A program made the position numbers and the translations under genes. A stretch of 64,000 nucleotides of DNA from Methylotenera sp. Its GTDB lineage: Bacteria > Pseudomonadota > Gammaproteobacteria > Burkholderiales > Methylophilaceae. The first letter of the stretch is position 1; each line of letters begins with the position of its first letter. The stretch is taken from the NCBI GenBank assembly GCA_030693535.1, contig JAUYAL010000078.1, positions 71,784 to 135,783 of the forward strand, in the 5' to 3' direction. This document shows positions 5,923 through 15,718 of this stretch, piece after piece. Under the pieces are notes generated by a model that saw nothing but the letters and a program-made list of their open reading frames with translations, was not told the DNA's origin and searched no databases.

Positions 5923-8567
5923 ATCTGAGCAACAAGTACTTCTTGTAATATTTGAATATGTTGTGTAGTTAGTTTTTGGCCTTTTCTAGCTGAGATTAGA
6001 AAGGTATCTTCAGCGCGGTTGCCAAGTGTATTAATCTTTGCGTTATGTAATTCAATCTCTTGAGCTAACAATTGATGCGCAAGTGTAGCTAGCAAGCCTG
6101 GGCGGTCATTGGCAATGATCTCTAGTTTATGATTATTATTGTCTGTTTCCTCTGTAATAGTTACTTGCACCTTAATTGGCATATGTTTTACTTGGCGACT
6201 AATACGACCTCGCAACGGCGATTCTAATAAGATACTTTCATCAAGTTTTTGTGTCAGCTCTATTTCGATAAACTTTAATAAACCACTGTAACTTACTGAC
6301 TTACCTGATTGATCTAAAACAATAAAACTATCCAAAGCATAGGCATGATCTGTTGTATAAATTTTAGCTTCAACAATGCCATAACCCATGCGGTCAAAGA
6401 AGTTACATATTCTGGCAAATAAATCATTTTGATCTTTGTTATAAATCATTACTTGGATGCCATCGCCGCTTGGGCTTAGGCGCGCACGAACAATAGGGGT
6501 GATGGTATATAAATGAGGCGTAAGAAGTCGGCTATGCCATACAATCTCATCGCTTTCATGCCGAACGAAATAGCTTGAACCAAATTTCCCCCAAAGCTTC
6601 TCATAAGAATAGGCACTTAAACCAAAATTGTTTAATTTTTCAGCAGCCTCTGATTTGCGTGTTGCAATAACTTGTTGGGCATAGCGTAAGTGGTTAGCCA
6701 GCGCATGTTTAGTTGCATTGAACAAACTTTCTAATAGTCTTGCTTTCCATGCATTCCAAACCAGTGGGCTTGTGCCACGAATATCTGCGACTGTTAGCAA
6801 GTAAAGTGCGGTTAATTGACGTTCATTTAATACGTATTGCGCAAACGCTTCGATGACACTTGGATCTGATAAGTCTGATTTTTGTGCAGTGGAAGACATT
6901 TTTAAGTGCGCTGCTACCAACCAAGTAACTAAATTACTGTCATTTTTAGATAAGCCATGCATTCTGCAAAATCTGATAGCATCTACGGTACCTAAAGTTG
7001 AATGGTCGCCACCTCGCCCTTTTGCAATGTCATGAAACAGTGCAGCTAGATATAATAGATGCGGTGCATCAAATGCGGCAAATAATTGACTGCATAGCGG
7101 AAACTCATGTTTAAGTTCTGGTTTTGAAAAGCGGCGTAAATTTGCTAATACATTGAGTATATGTTCATCCACTGTATATACGTGAAACAAGTCGTGCTGC
7201 ATTTGACCAATTATTTTCCCAAATGCAGGAATGTAGCAACCTAATATGCCGTATTGATTCATTGCACGCAATGCATGATTCACACCGCTAGGTTGAGATA
7301 TTATTTGAATAAATAACTGTTTATTTTTCTGATTTTGTCGAAAGTCACGATTTACTAGTTTTTTTACACGCTGTAAGTTGCGCAGTAAATTTGCACCCAT
7401 ACCAGTTAATTCAGTATGTTGCTGCAACAGCAAAAAAGCCTCCAAAATTGCAGAAGGCTCTTGTTGCAATAGGCCTGCTATTTTAGTTTCTAACAATGTT
7501 CCGTGTGCCTCAAATCTATCATTAATCACTTGAATGGCAAGAGGTGTGACTGCGTGCATTTGCTGTAAAGATTTAAGTAATATTTCATTCATTAGACGCA
7601 CAAACTTTACGCTACGATAGTAGCTTTGCATTAATTGCTCGCTTGCGCGTTTGCGTGGAGTATTCACATAACCAAGTGAATCGGCTAATTCATTTTGAAA
7701 ATCAAACAAAAGGCGATCTTCACGTCGGTTACTTATAAAATGTAAACGGATTCGTAATAATTGTAAGTTTTTTTGATGTTGCTGAATTTGTCGTGCTTCA
7801 AGTGCTGAAATGACATTTTGTTTTTTTAATATAACCCACGTATTACTTGTTATTAGGTGCTGAGTGCTTTTGTTATAGAAAGCAGAAATATTCAAGCTTT
7901 GTGTAATCCACATAATCATATGGATATCTCGCAAACCGCCTGGGCTTTCTTTTATGTTTGGTTCTAAATTGTAAGCGGTGTCATTAAATTTAGCGTGTCG
8001 AATGTTTTGTTCTTTAAGTTTTTCTTGATGGAACTTGATAACCATTTCCGGGACGGTGAGTGTGCCGTCAATTTCGGCTATGAATTCTTTATAAAGCTGA
8101 GTATTGCCAGTTAGGAAGCGCGATTCCATCAAATTGGTTTGTACAGTGATATCTTTTTTCGCCTCGATGATGCATTCATTCAGATTTCTTACGCTATGAC
8201 CAACATTTAGACCAATTTCCCATAGTAGGCCTATCAGCGCTTCAAGTTTGCTATTAATTGATTCATTACCTGACTGAGTTTCTGGTATGAGAATGAGTAA
8301 GTCAATGTCTGAATATGGGTACAGCTCTCCACGACCATAGCCACCTACGGCGATTAAGCAACATTCATTATCAATTAACGCTTGCGACCAGATTTCAGCT
8401 AGCAAATCGTCAATGAGCTTGCAATGCTGCTTAAATAATCGAGTGTTGTTGGGGGCCTTTAAGAAGTTTTCTTTTAAAAGCGCAAATCCATCTTTTAAAT
8501 GCTGACGCCATGCAATGATTCTATTTTTATCAGTGCTATTATCAGGATTAAGGCTAGCTAAAAGCAT
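5919..8567 (-). CDS. glnD: Bifunctional PII uridylyltransferase/uridylyl-removing enzyme
   Basis: 882 residues, the usual GlnD length. It uridylylates or deuridylylates the PII protein in response to glutamine, setting nitrogen assimilation. The nucleotidyltransferase motif [17 protein letters not shown] is at about 75-91, with the two catalytic aspartates in SDID. The HD hydrolase domain ([14 protein letters not shown], about residue 500) removes UMP. Two C-terminal ACT domains (from about 700 and about 805) sense glutamine. It lies 14 bp after map on the same strand and ends tail-to-tail with the chemoreceptor, overlapping by four bases. All catalytic motifs are intact. Confidence 0.97.
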   Translation of the reverse strand: MLLASLNPDNSTDKNRIIAWRQHLKDGFALLKENFLKAPNNTRLFKQHCKLIDDLLAEIWSQALIDNECCLIAVGGYGRGELYPYSDIDLLILIPETQSGNESINSKLEALIGLLWEIGLNVGHSVRNLNECIIEAKKDITVQTNLMESRFLTGNTQLYKEFIAEIDGTLTVPEMVIKFHQEKLKEQNIRHAKFNDTAYNLEPNIKESPGGLRDIHMIMWITQSLNISAFYNKSTQHLITSNTWVILKKQNVISALEARQIQQHQKNLQLLRIRLHFISNRREDRLLFDFQNELADSLGYVNTPRKRASEQLMQSYYRSVKFVRLMNEILLKSLQQMHAVTPLAIQVINDRFEAHGTLLETKIAGLLQQEPSAILEAFLLLQQHTELTGMGANLLRNLQRVKKLVNRDFRQNQKNKQLFIQIISQPSGVNHALRAMNQYGILGCYIPAFGKIIGQMQHDLFHVYTVDEHILNVLANLRRFSKPELKHEFPLCSQLFAAFDAPHLLYLAALFHDIAKGRGGDHSTLGTVDAIRFCRMHGLSKNDSNLVTWLVAAHLKMSSTAQKSDLSDPSVIEAFAQYVLNERQLTALYLLTVADIRGTSPLVWNAWKARLLESLFNATKHALANHLRYAQQVIATRKSEAAEKLNNFGLSAYSYEKLWGKFGSSYFVRHESDEIVWHSRLLTPHLYTITPIVRARLSPSGDGIQVMIYNKDQNDLFARICNFFDRMGYGIVEAKIYTTDHAYALDSFIVLDQSGKSVSYSGLLKFIEIELTQKLDESILLESPLRGRISRQVKHMPIKVQVTITEETDNNNHKLEIIANDRPGLLATLAHQLLAQEIELHNAKINTLGNRAEDTFLISARKGQKLTTQHIQILQEVLVAQI

Positions 8568-8581
8568 ATAGCTAAAGCAAT

Positions 8582-9388
8582 TTAATTGGTGAGCACAAAT
8601 GCTGGGATTGGCGGTGAACTACTTGACAAAGTCATCACTTCAAACCCGGTCTTAGTCACTAGAATGGTATGTTCCCATTGCGCTGATAAGCTACGATCTT
8701 TAGTGACGATAGTCCATCCATCTGGCATATGCTTGATGTCGCGTTTACCCGCGTTAATCATAGGTTCGATAGTAAAAATCATGCCAGCCTTAAGGGTGAT
8801 ACCCATGCCAGGTTTGCCGTAATGCAATACTTGTGGATCTTCATGAAATACCTTGCCAATGCCATGACCGCAAAATTCACGGACCACGCTATAACCACTT
8901 TTTTCCGTGAATGTTTGAATGGCATAGCCAATATCGCCCAATGTTGCACCTGGCTTTACTTTGCTAATCCCTAGCCACATGGCTTGATAGGTGATTTCAC
9001 ATAGGCGTTTAGCTTGTATTGTCACCTCGCCAACATAAAACATGCGACTTGTATCGCCGTGATAACCGTCTTTAATGACTGTAATGTCAATATTGACAAT
9101 ATCACCATTTTTCAATTGCTTATCACTGGGGACGCCATGGCAAATTTGTTGATTAATTGAGGTGCAAATAGATTTAGGGTAAGGCTTATGACCATCAGGC
9201 GCATAATTGAGTGGTGCTGGAATGGCCTGTTGAACATCCACAATAAAGTCGTGGCAGAGCTTGTCTAATTGATCTGTGGTGATGCCATGAATAACGTGCG
9301 GCGCAATAAAATCAAGCACTTCAGCCGCAAGCTTGCCAGCGATGCGCATTTTTTCAATATCTTGGGAGTTTTTGATTGAGATTGCCAT
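8582..9388 (-). CDS. map: Methionine aminopeptidase, type I
   Basis: 268 residues. Cleaves the initiator methionine after deformylation, so it acts after the deformylase encoded at the window start. The five metal ligands are in the expected order: aspartates in NIDITVIKDGYHGDTSR, histidine in CGHGIG, glutamate in FTIEPMI and glutamate in WEHTILV. The substrate-contact histidine is in QQICHGVPS. There is no N-terminal extension. It is divergent from the rpsB run, with an HDOD gene between; map next to rpsB/tsf is a common bacterial arrangement. Confidence 0.97.
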   Translation of the reverse strand: MAISIKNSQDIEKMRIAGKLAAEVLDFIAPHVIHGITTDQLDKLCHDFIVDVQQAIPAPLNYAPDGHKPYPKSICTSINQQICHGVPSDKQLKNGDIVNIDITVIKDGYHGDTSRMFYVGEVTIQAKRLCEITYQAMWLGISKVKPGATLGDIGYAIQTFTEKSGYSVVREFCGHGIGKVFHEDPQVLHYGKPGMGITLKAGMIFTIEPMINAGKRDIKHMPDGWTIVTKDRSLSAQWEHTILVTKTGFEVMTLSSSSPPIPAFVLTN

Positions 9389-9453
9389 GAATCTTACTGA
9401 TTAAATAATGATAATGCCTATTTTAGCATAGCCACTATTCAGAATTTAAAATT

Positions 9454-10290
9454 CTAAGTAATCGCAGGTGCTCCCACTATTCGCATGACGCGGTCAAGAT
9501 CCATTCGCAGAAATTCAGAAATGTCATGATAATCATCTGGTAAAGCTGCATCATCCCAACCATTGGCTGAGTGGCGCGCAAGGTTCACTGCCAGTGTTAC
9601 ATTTCTCACGCGCTGTTCACTTGATGTATTAGTATTCATCAACTTAGCTAATAGCGGCGGCAATTGAAATGCCTGTATCAACTCGTGTTGTAAATCACTT
9701 AGATTAAAGCCGAGCACCTCTTGCTGTGCTTTGATGCTCCTCACTGTTTTATCGGCATACTGTATGGCGCAGATGGCATTCATTTTTTCTGGCGCGAAAC
9801 ACCACATTAACATTTCTGCTAAATGATACAATAAAGCGGCTGTACGCACTTCTTCAGCATGCAAGTCGCTAAGATGCGTTGCCCAGTCTGCGGCATAATG
9901 CGCGGCTCGATGTGCACGACGGATGAGTTTAAGTAAATGTACTAATGCGATCAGATTGTTTTTAAGCGTGTCTTCAACTAAAACGTTGGTGGGAATGTTT
10001 TCAAAAAAAGAAGTGCTCCCCATCATTATTATTGCTTGCTCAACCTCTACAAGGTCTTGTAATTGTCTTACACTTTTGTGCTTTTGAGCATAGTTCAGTA
10101 CTCTAAAAGCCATCATTGGGTCATTCATCACCGTAGCGGTTATTGCGCGTGCACTTAATTTTTCTTCATCTTCTTTTAATCTTGCAATTTCGCGCGCTGT
10201 AACTTTGAGTACAGGAATCTCAGCGGTGCTTAGAAAATTAATCCAAGCGTTAATATCTTTTTCTACAAGATTTGGTGGTATTGACGCCAT
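9454..10290 (-). CDS. HDOD-domain protein
   Basis: 278 residues with one HDOD domain, a catalytically inactive HD relative used as a signalling module. Visible features are ITATVMNDPMMAFRVLNYAQ, EQAIIMMGSTSFFENIP and HYAADWATHLSDLHAEEVRTAALLYHLAEML, the last being the region where true HD enzymes carry the HD pair. No GGDEF, EAL or receiver domain is attached. The minus-strand ATG has AGGAG seven bases upstream. Similar stand-alone HDOD proteins are linked to motility or stress signalling in other bacteria, but nothing here fixes its role. Confidence 0.85.
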   Translation of the reverse strand: MASIPPNLVEKDINAWINFLSTAEIPVLKVTAREIARLKEDEEKLSARAITATVMNDPMMAFRVLNYAQKHKSVRQLQDLVEVEQAIIMMGSTSFFENIPTNVLVEDTLKNNLIALVHLLKLIRRAHRAAHYAADWATHLSDLHAEEVRTAALLYHLAEMLMWCFAPEKMNAICAIQYADKTVRSIKAQQEVLGFNLSDLQHELIQAFQLPPLLAKLMNTNTSSEQRVRNVTLAVNLARHSANGWDDAALPDDYHDISEFLRMDLDRVMRIVGAPAIT

Positions 10291-10670
10291 TGAACAATCT
10301 CCTTTGGTAGCTTTACAACATACATCATATTACAAGCTTTAAATTCGTAAAAAGAGCTGTAAAAGTCCTGTTAACCATTAAATTGCAGTTTGGGGTGGTC
10401 GATTTTGAAGACTATCATTGAGTTTTAGTTGCTGGCTTAAGTAACTTTTTCAATTAGCCCACAAATAATTTTCAAAAGTTGGTAAATTCAACTCTTTAAT
10501 GGTATTATGCGCGCTCTGCAATTTAGCAGAAATACAGTAGAAATTATTACTGGTAATTTTACACACAGCCCAATCAAGGGTGCTCGATGTTTGTAGCTTT
10601 TACAAAGCTTATAAATCAGAGTGTTTCTGGTGTTGTGTGAATTGATAACCCTTTTGAAAAGAGAAATATT
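10291..10670. other. Divergent intergenic region with the rpsB leader
   Basis: 380 bp without a gene separate the HDOD gene from rpsB. It holds the rpsB promoter and a leader of about 155 nt. Within the leader TCTGC/GCAGA (10515-10519 and 10526-10530) makes a small hairpin. In other proteobacteria S2 represses its own operon through the leader; whether this leader does so is not visible. Confidence 0.5.
10479..10508 (+). promoter_or_regulatory. Probable rpsB-tsf promoter
   Basis: TTGGTA (10479-10484), an 18-bp spacer and TATTAT (10503-10508), followed by the GC-rich GCGCGC typical of growth-rate-controlled promoters. It precedes rpsB by about 155 bp. Confidence 0.6.
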
Positions 10671-11417
10671 ATGTCAGTCACTATGCGTGATATGTTAGAA
10701 GCCGGCGTTCACTTCGGCCATCAAACCCGTTACTGGAACCCAAAAATGGCACCGTTCATTTTCGGTGACCGCAACAAAATCCATATTGTAAACCTTGAGA
10801 AAACCTTACCATTGTTTGAAGATGCACTTAAACACGTGCGTACATTGGCTGCTAACAAGGGTCGTATTTTATTCGTAGGTACTAAACGTCAAGCACGCGA
10901 AATCGTAAAAGAAGAAGCTAGCCGCGCTGGTTGTGCTTACGTCAATCACCGTTGGTTAGGTGGAATGTTAACAAACTTTAAAACCGTTAAACAATCTATC
11001 AAACGTCTTCATGACTTTGAGGCAATGCTATTAGATGGTAGTTTAGAAAAGTTTGGTAAAAAAGAAGCGCTTGGTTACAAGCGAGAAATTGAAAAATTAG
11101 AGCGTTCAATCGGTGGCATTAAAGAAATGGGTGGCTTGCCAGATGCGATTTTCATTATTGATGTTGGCCATGAAAGTGGCGCGATTACTGAAGCGGCTAA
11201 ATTAGGCATTCCAGTAATTGGTGTTGTTGACACAAATAACTCACCAGATGGTGTGGCTTTTGTTATTCCGGGTAACGATGACTCTTCTCGTGCTATACGC
11301 CTCTATGCGCGCGGTATTGCCGATGCAGTTTTAGAAGGTCGTAGCTCAGTAATTTCTGAGTTAGTTAAATCTGCTGCTGAAGAGACTGTTGACGTAGCTG
11401 AAGTAGCTACCGCGTAA
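10671..11417 (+). CDS. rpsB: 30S ribosomal protein S2
   Basis: 248 residues. S2 binds the neck of the 30S subunit and is assembled late. The start ([22 protein letters not shown]) and the [19 protein letters not shown] and [14 protein letters not shown] blocks are textbook S2. AAGAGAAAT precedes the ATG. A strong terminator follows before tsf, so tsf transcription may need read-through or its own start. Confidence 0.99.
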   Translation: MSVTMRDMLEAGVHFGHQTRYWNPKMAPFIFGDRNKIHIVNLEKTLPLFEDALKHVRTLAANKGRILFVGTKRQAREIVKEEASRAGCAYVNHRWLGGMLTNFKTVKQSIKRLHDFEAMLLDGSLEKFGKKEALGYKREIEKLERSIGGIKEMGGLPDAIFIIDVGHESGAITEAAKLGIPVIGVVDTNNSPDGVAFVIPGNDDSSRAIRLYARGIADAVLEGRSSVISELVKSAAEETVDVAEVATA

Positions 11418-11430
11418 TTGTTTTTCACTT

Positions 11431-11456
11431 AAAAGGGGCTTAATGCCCCTTTTTTA
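11431..11456 (+). terminator. Terminator or attenuator between rpsB and tsf
   Basis: AAAAGGGGC (11431-11439) / GCCCCTTTT (11445-11453) with a five-base loop and a T run. In E. coli, partial termination between rpsB and tsf adjusts their ratio; the same layout is seen here. Confidence 0.8.
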
Positions 11457-11563
11457 GTTTTATAAAATTTATTTAAAATAGTTTTTAATAAATAAAACTA
11501 TATATAAAAATCAATAAATTAAATTGCTATATTAAAGTAGTTTATAAAATTTAGGAGCTTAAA

Positions 11564-12439
11564 ATGGCTGAAATTACCGCAAGTATGGTAAAAGAATTAC
11601 GTGAGCGCACTGATGCGCCGATGATGGATTGTAAAAAAGCGCTCACTGAGGCAGAGGGCGATATGACACGTGCAGAAGAAATTCTACGTGTGCGTTTTGG
11701 TAATAAAGCAAGTAAAGCAGCAGGACGTGTTGCTGCAGAAGGTACTGTAGGCGTATGCATTAGTGTTGATGGTAAATCTGGTGCGATGATTGAAGTTAAC
11801 TCTGAAACTGACTTCTGCGCTAAAAATGAAGATTTCCTAAAATTTGTGAATGAGTTGGCAAGTATTGTTGCAAGCAGTAATGTTACTGACATTGCCGCGG
11901 TCAATGCATTGCCTATGCGAGATGCTACTGTTGAAGAAACTCGCGCACAACTGGTGGGTAAAATTGGTGAGAATATCACTCCGCGTCGCTTTGTTCGTCC
12001 AGTAGTGCAAGGTAAATTGGCTAGCTATATTCATGGTAGCAAAATTGGCGTCTTAGTCGATTTAATAGGTGGAGATGATACTTTAGCCAAAGATATTGCA
12101 ATGCACATTGCCGCAGCTAAACCAAAATCATTAGATGTTTCTGGTATTGATATGAGCTTAATTGAAGCTGAGCGTCGTGTTGCTATTGAAAAAGCTAAAG
12201 AAGCAGGTAAGCCAGAGGCTATGTTAGAAAAAATTGCCGATGGTACTGTGCAAAAATTCTTAAAAGATGTGACTTTGTTGAATCAAATTTTTGTTAAAGA
12301 TGACAAGTTCACCATTGAGCAACTGTTGAAATCTAGAGGTGCTTCCGTAGCATCATTTACAATGTTTACCGTGGGTGAAGGTATTGAAAAAGTGGTTGTT
12401 GACTACGCTGCAGAAGTTGCAGCGGCTGCAAAAGTTTAA
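11564..12439 (+). CDS. tsf: Elongation factor Ts
   Basis: 291 residues. Nucleotide-exchange factor that releases GDP from EF-Tu. The N-terminal UBA-like part carries [19 protein letters not shown] and the core contains [10 protein letters not shown], the loop that contacts the EF-Tu G domain. A good AGGAG lies eight bases before the ATG. An AT-rich stretch of 107 bp after the rpsB terminator could hold a promoter of its own. Confidence 0.98.
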   Translation: MAEITASMVKELRERTDAPMMDCKKALTEAEGDMTRAEEILRVRFGNKASKAAGRVAAEGTVGVCISVDGKSGAMIEVNSETDFCAKNEDFLKFVNELASIVASSNVTDIAAVNALPMRDATVEETRAQLVGKIGENITPRRFVRPVVQGKLASYIHGSKIGVLVDLIGGDDTLAKDIAMHIAAAKPKSLDVSGIDMSLIEAERRVAIEKAKEAGKPEAMLEKIADGTVQKFLKDVTLLNQIFVKDDKFTIEQLLKSRGASVASFTMFTVGEGIEKVVVDYAAEVAAAAKV

Positions 12440-12499
12440 TATCTACGTCAATAATCATTGGTATTGTATTATCTACCAGTAGATTTTCTAGATTAGATT

Positions 12500-12538
12500 T
12501 AAAAATGGATTAAGCTGAATGCTTAGTCCATTTTTTTT
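12500..12538 (+). terminator. Rho-independent terminator after tsf
   Basis: A long stem, AAATGGATTAAGC against GCTTAGTCCATTT with one G-U pair and loop TGAAT, is followed by eight T. It separates rpsB-tsf from pyrH-frr. Confidence 0.85.
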
Positions 12539-12647
12539 GCTTGAAATTCCTTGGAATTCATAGGTGAATCGCACTTTAGGTACATTTTTTTATGCCTAAA
12601 TATACGTTTTTATGCTTAAATAAGCAAACTTTAAAAAGAGGAATTTT

Positions 12648-13361
12648 ATGGTCACACATGCTTACAAACGTATCTTACTTAAGCTCTCTGGTGAGGCTCT
12701 AATGGGCGATGATGCTTATGGTATTAACCGCGCTACTATTACTCGGATTGTAGGGGAGATTAAAGAAATCGTTGATTTAGGCGTGCAAGTTGCTGTTGTG
12801 ATTGGTGGTGGTAATATATTTCGTGGCGTTGCTCCTGCAGCTGAAGGAATGGATAGAGCCACTGCAGATTATATGGGTATGTTGGCGACTGTGATGAACG
12901 CAATGGCTTTGCAAGATGCGATGAAAAACATTGGTTTAAACGCTCGTGTGCAAAGTGCTCTTAACGTAGAAGTTGTGGAGCCTTATATTCGTGCAAAAGC
13001 ACTTCGTTATTTAGAGGAAGACGTTGTGGTGATTTTTGGTGCTGGTACTGGTAACCCATTCTTTACAACTGATACCGCAGCCGCGCTACGTGGTATGGAA
13101 ATGAATGCGGATGTTGTTTTAAAAGCAACAAAAGTAGATGGCATCTATACAGATGATCCTAAAAAGAATCCGAGTGCAACGCGTTACGAAACGGTAACTT
13201 TTGATGAGGCGATAGCAAAAGATTTGAAAGTTATGGATGCAACAGCGTTAACTTTATGTAGAGATCAGGGAATGCCAATAGTGGTATTTAGTATATTTAA
13301 GCAAGGCGCACTTAAACAGGTTGTAATGGGCAAGAACGAAGGCACGCGCGTTGTAGTATAG
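12648..13361 (+). CDS. pyrH: UMP kinase
   Basis: 237 residues of the amino-acid-kinase fold. Phosphorylates UMP to UDP in pyrimidine synthesis and is a hexamer controlled by GTP and UTP in proteobacteria. Conserved blocks are [36 protein letters not shown] and [20 protein letters not shown] lies about eight bases before the ATG. It is followed closely by frr. Confidence 0.98.
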   Translation: MVTHAYKRILLKLSGEALMGDDAYGINRATITRIVGEIKEIVDLGVQVAVVIGGGNIFRGVAPAAEGMDRATADYMGMLATVMNAMALQDAMKNIGLNARVQSALNVEVVEPYIRAKALRYLEEDVVVIFGAGTGNPFFTTDTAAALRGMEMNADVVLKATKVDGIYTDDPKKNPSATRYETVTFDEAIAKDLKVMDATALTLCRDQGMPIVVFSIFKQGALKQVVMGKNEGTRVVV

Positions 13362-13433
13362 AATAAAAGTAAAGAAGTGATATAAAAATACGAAATGACA
13401 TTAAGTAACATAGAGATAAGAGTGGAGAAGTAC

Positions 13434-13991
13434 ATGCTAGATGAAGTTAAAAATAATGCAGCTCAAAAAATGCAAAAATCATTGGAAGCATTTAAAAATG
13501 ATTTAGCTAAAGTGCGTACTGGGCGTGCTCATGTTGGATTGTTAGACCATGTGATGGTCGAATATTATGGCTCTATGGTGGCAGTTAACCAAGTGGCAAA
13601 CATCAATTTAGGTGATGCGCGCACGATCAACGTGCAGCCTTTCGAAAAAAATATGATAAACAAAGTTGAAAAAGCGATTCGTGACTGCGATTTGGGACTT
13701 AATCCTGCTACAAACGGTGATTTAATTCGTGTACCTATGCCTATGCTCACTGAAGAGCGTCGTCGTGATATGACTAAGATTGTTCGCAATGAAGCAGAAG
13801 GTGCGAAAGTTTCAATTCGCAACGCACGTCGTGATGCAAATGATGCATTGAAAAAGATGCTAAAAGATAAAGAAATTTCTGAAGACGATGAGCGTCGGGC
13901 ACAAGATGACATTCAAAAGTCTACAGATAAAGCAGTCACAGAGGTTGATAAGATGTTGCAAGTAAAAGAAGTTGAATTGATGGCTGTTTAA
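13434..13991 (+). CDS. frr: Ribosome recycling factor
   Basis: 185 residues from the ATG at 13434, the family length; an ATG at 13395 would add 13 unrelated residues, and GGAGAAG just before 13434 decides the start. Together with EF-G it splits post-termination ribosomes. The three-helix-bundle core shows [37 protein letters not shown] and [20 protein letters not shown]. Confidence 0.98.
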   Translation: MLDEVKNNAAQKMQKSLEAFKNDLAKVRTGRAHVGLLDHVMVEYYGSMVAVNQVANINLGDARTINVQPFEKNMINKVEKAIRDCDLGLNPATNGDLIRVPMPMLTEERRRDMTKIVRNEAEGAKVSIRNARRDANDALKKMLKDKEISEDDERRAQDDIQKSTDKAVTEVDKMLQVKEVELMAV

Positions 13992-14066
13992 TTTTTAATA
14001 ATAGCGAATTTAACTTGAAAATTTCACGCCTTTTTAAGAACATCAACCGATTTAATTGGAGTTTGT

Positions 14067-14837
14067 GTGGCCTTTTTTACTAGTGCGACACAAAGCATTC
14101 CAGTCGCGGCTGAAATACCTAAGCATATCGCTGTCATTATGGATGGTAACGGTAGATGGGCGCGCAAGCGTTTTCTACCTAGAGTGGCAGGGCATAAGCG
14201 AGGTGTAGAAACTGTTCGCGACTTAGTTAAGTACTGTATCAACTTAAAAGTTGAATATCTCACCTTATTTGCGTTTAGTAGTGAAAATTGGCGAAGACCA
14301 ACAGAAGAGGTCACGTTTTTAATGGGCTTGTTTATGCAAGCGTTGAAACGTGAAGTGGTTAAGTTGCATCAAAATAATATCAAACTAATTATGATTGGTG
14401 ATCGAAGTCGTTTTGATGTGGAGCTGATTGCTCAAATTGAAGCTTCAGAGCTACTTACAGCAAACAATACTGGCTTAATACTCACCATAGCGGCAAATTA
14501 TGGTGGCCGATGGGATGTACTTCAGGCCGTCAATAAAATGCAATTAGCTGCACCTCAGCTCACTGGCTTTTATCGAGAAGATCATCTAGCCCCATATTTA
14601 TCAATGAATTATTCGCCTGAGCCAGACTTATTTATACGTACAGGTGGAGAAAAACGCATTAGCAATTTTTTACTTTGGCAACTCGCTTACACAGAGCTTT
14701 ATTTCACAGATACATTGTGGCCAGATTTTAATGAGGCTGCATTTGATTTGGCTATCCAGTCTTACCAAAAACGTGAACGAAGATTTGGTCGTACTAGTGA
14801 GCAGTTAAGCGATGTTCAAAAATCCACTAAAGTTTAG
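14067..14837 (+). CDS. uppS: Undecaprenyl diphosphate synthase (cis-prenyltransferase)
   Basis: 256 residues from a GTG with TTGGAG seven bases upstream. Condenses isopentenyl diphosphate onto farnesyl diphosphate to give the C55 lipid carrier for cell-wall synthesis. IAVIMDGNGRWARKR carries the catalytic aspartate; the C-terminal EPDLFIRTGGEKRISNFLLW and YTELYFTDTLWPDF blocks bind the second substrate. It starts the envelope run uppS-cdsA-dxr-rseP-bamA; dxr in the same run feeds isoprenoid precursor. Confidence 0.98.
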   Translation: MAFFTSATQSIPVAAEIPKHIAVIMDGNGRWARKRFLPRVAGHKRGVETVRDLVKYCINLKVEYLTLFAFSSENWRRPTEEVTFLMGLFMQALKREVVKLHQNNIKLIMIGDRSRFDVELIAQIEASELLTANNTGLILTIAANYGGRWDVLQAVNKMQLAAPQLTGFYREDHLAPYLSMNYSPEPDLFIRTGGEKRISNFLLWQLAYTELYFTDTLWPDFNEAAFDLAIQSYQKRERRFGRTSEQLSDVQKSTKV

Positions 14838-14890
14838 TGTGGCGTTAGCATATAACTTAACCTCAATTATTTTATTTAAATCTTTTCAAT

Positions 14891-15718
14891 ATGCTTAAAA
14901 CTCGAATCATTACGGCTATTTTGCTTGTTATTGGCTTTTCAGCTGCCTTGTTTAAAGCTTCTGAGATGGGCTGGGCTATTCTCACTTTGGCGGCGACACT
15001 AATTGCTATTTGGGAGTGGTCTAATTTAATAATGCTCACTAAGCGCCAAATGTCTTTAAATGTAATGACCGCTTTGAGTGTTGGTTTATTATTGATTTCT
15101 TCATCTAATACAGAGATAGATATTTACAAGGATGAATTAGTTTTTAGTTTGCTAATTGCGTCTACAATATTTTGGGTTGGATTTGCACCAGTTTGGCTCA
15201 TATCAAGAAAAAAAATTAACAATAAGTTGGTGATGGCTTTATTAGGTTTATTTTTACTGTTAGCTACATGGCAAGCTTTGAATGGCTTGCATAACATCAG
15301 CCCATGGCTATTACTGGGCGTACTTTTAACGGTTTGGTTGGCTGATAGTGCTGCTTATTTTGCAGGCAAGTGTTTTGGGCGCCATAAACTCGCACCGGAA
15401 ATTAGTCCTGGTAAAACGTGGGAAGGCGTTGCCGGTGCCATGTTGGCTGCTACTTTGTATGGCTTAGCGCTTTGTTATTACTTGCATATTAGCCGCTGGT
15501 TAATTGTAGGTTTATGGCTTATTGTTTTGCTGAGTATTATGGGTGATTTATTTGAATCGTTATTGAAGCGTCATGCTGGGAAAAAAGACAGCAGTCAATT
15601 ACTGCCTGGGCATGGTGGAGTGTTAGATAGAATAGATGGCTTAATTTCGACCTTACCATTAGTTTTGTTTTATATTTATTTCCCACTTTTTGCGAATCTT
15701 CAATTACATGTTCGATAA
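14891..15718 (+). CDS. cdsA: Phosphatidate cytidylyltransferase
   Basis: 275 residues with about seven or eight hydrophobic membrane segments. Makes CDP-diacylglycerol, the precursor of phosphatidylethanolamine and phosphatidylglycerol. The CDP-diacylglycerol synthase signature is complete near the C-terminus: LLKRHAGKKDSSQLLPGHGG followed by VLDRIDGL. Its last 11 bases overlap dxr. Confidence 0.97.
   Translation: MLKTRIITAILLVIGFSAALFKASEMGWAILTLAATLIAIWEWSNLIMLTKRQMSLNVMTALSVGLLLISSSNTEIDIYKDELVFSLLIASTIFWVGFAPVWLISRKKINNKLVMALLGLFLLLATWQALNGLHNISPWLLLGVLLTVWLADSAAYFAGKCFGRHKLAPEISPGKTWEGVAGAMLAATLYGLALCYYLHISRWLIVGLWLIVLLSIMGDLFESLLKRHAGKKDSSQLLPGHGGVLDRIDGLISTLPLVLFYIYFPLFANLQLHVR

Noticed and set aside
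11551..11979. Long minus-strand ORF within tsf, with similar ones in frr, fabF, ligA and dxr
   Set aside because: These are antisense shadows of conserved coding sequence with no start signals and low-complexity Ser/Ala translations.
13395..13433. Upstream start for frr
   Set aside because: The 13 extra residues are not part of the family, and GGAGAAG lies just before the ATG at 13434.
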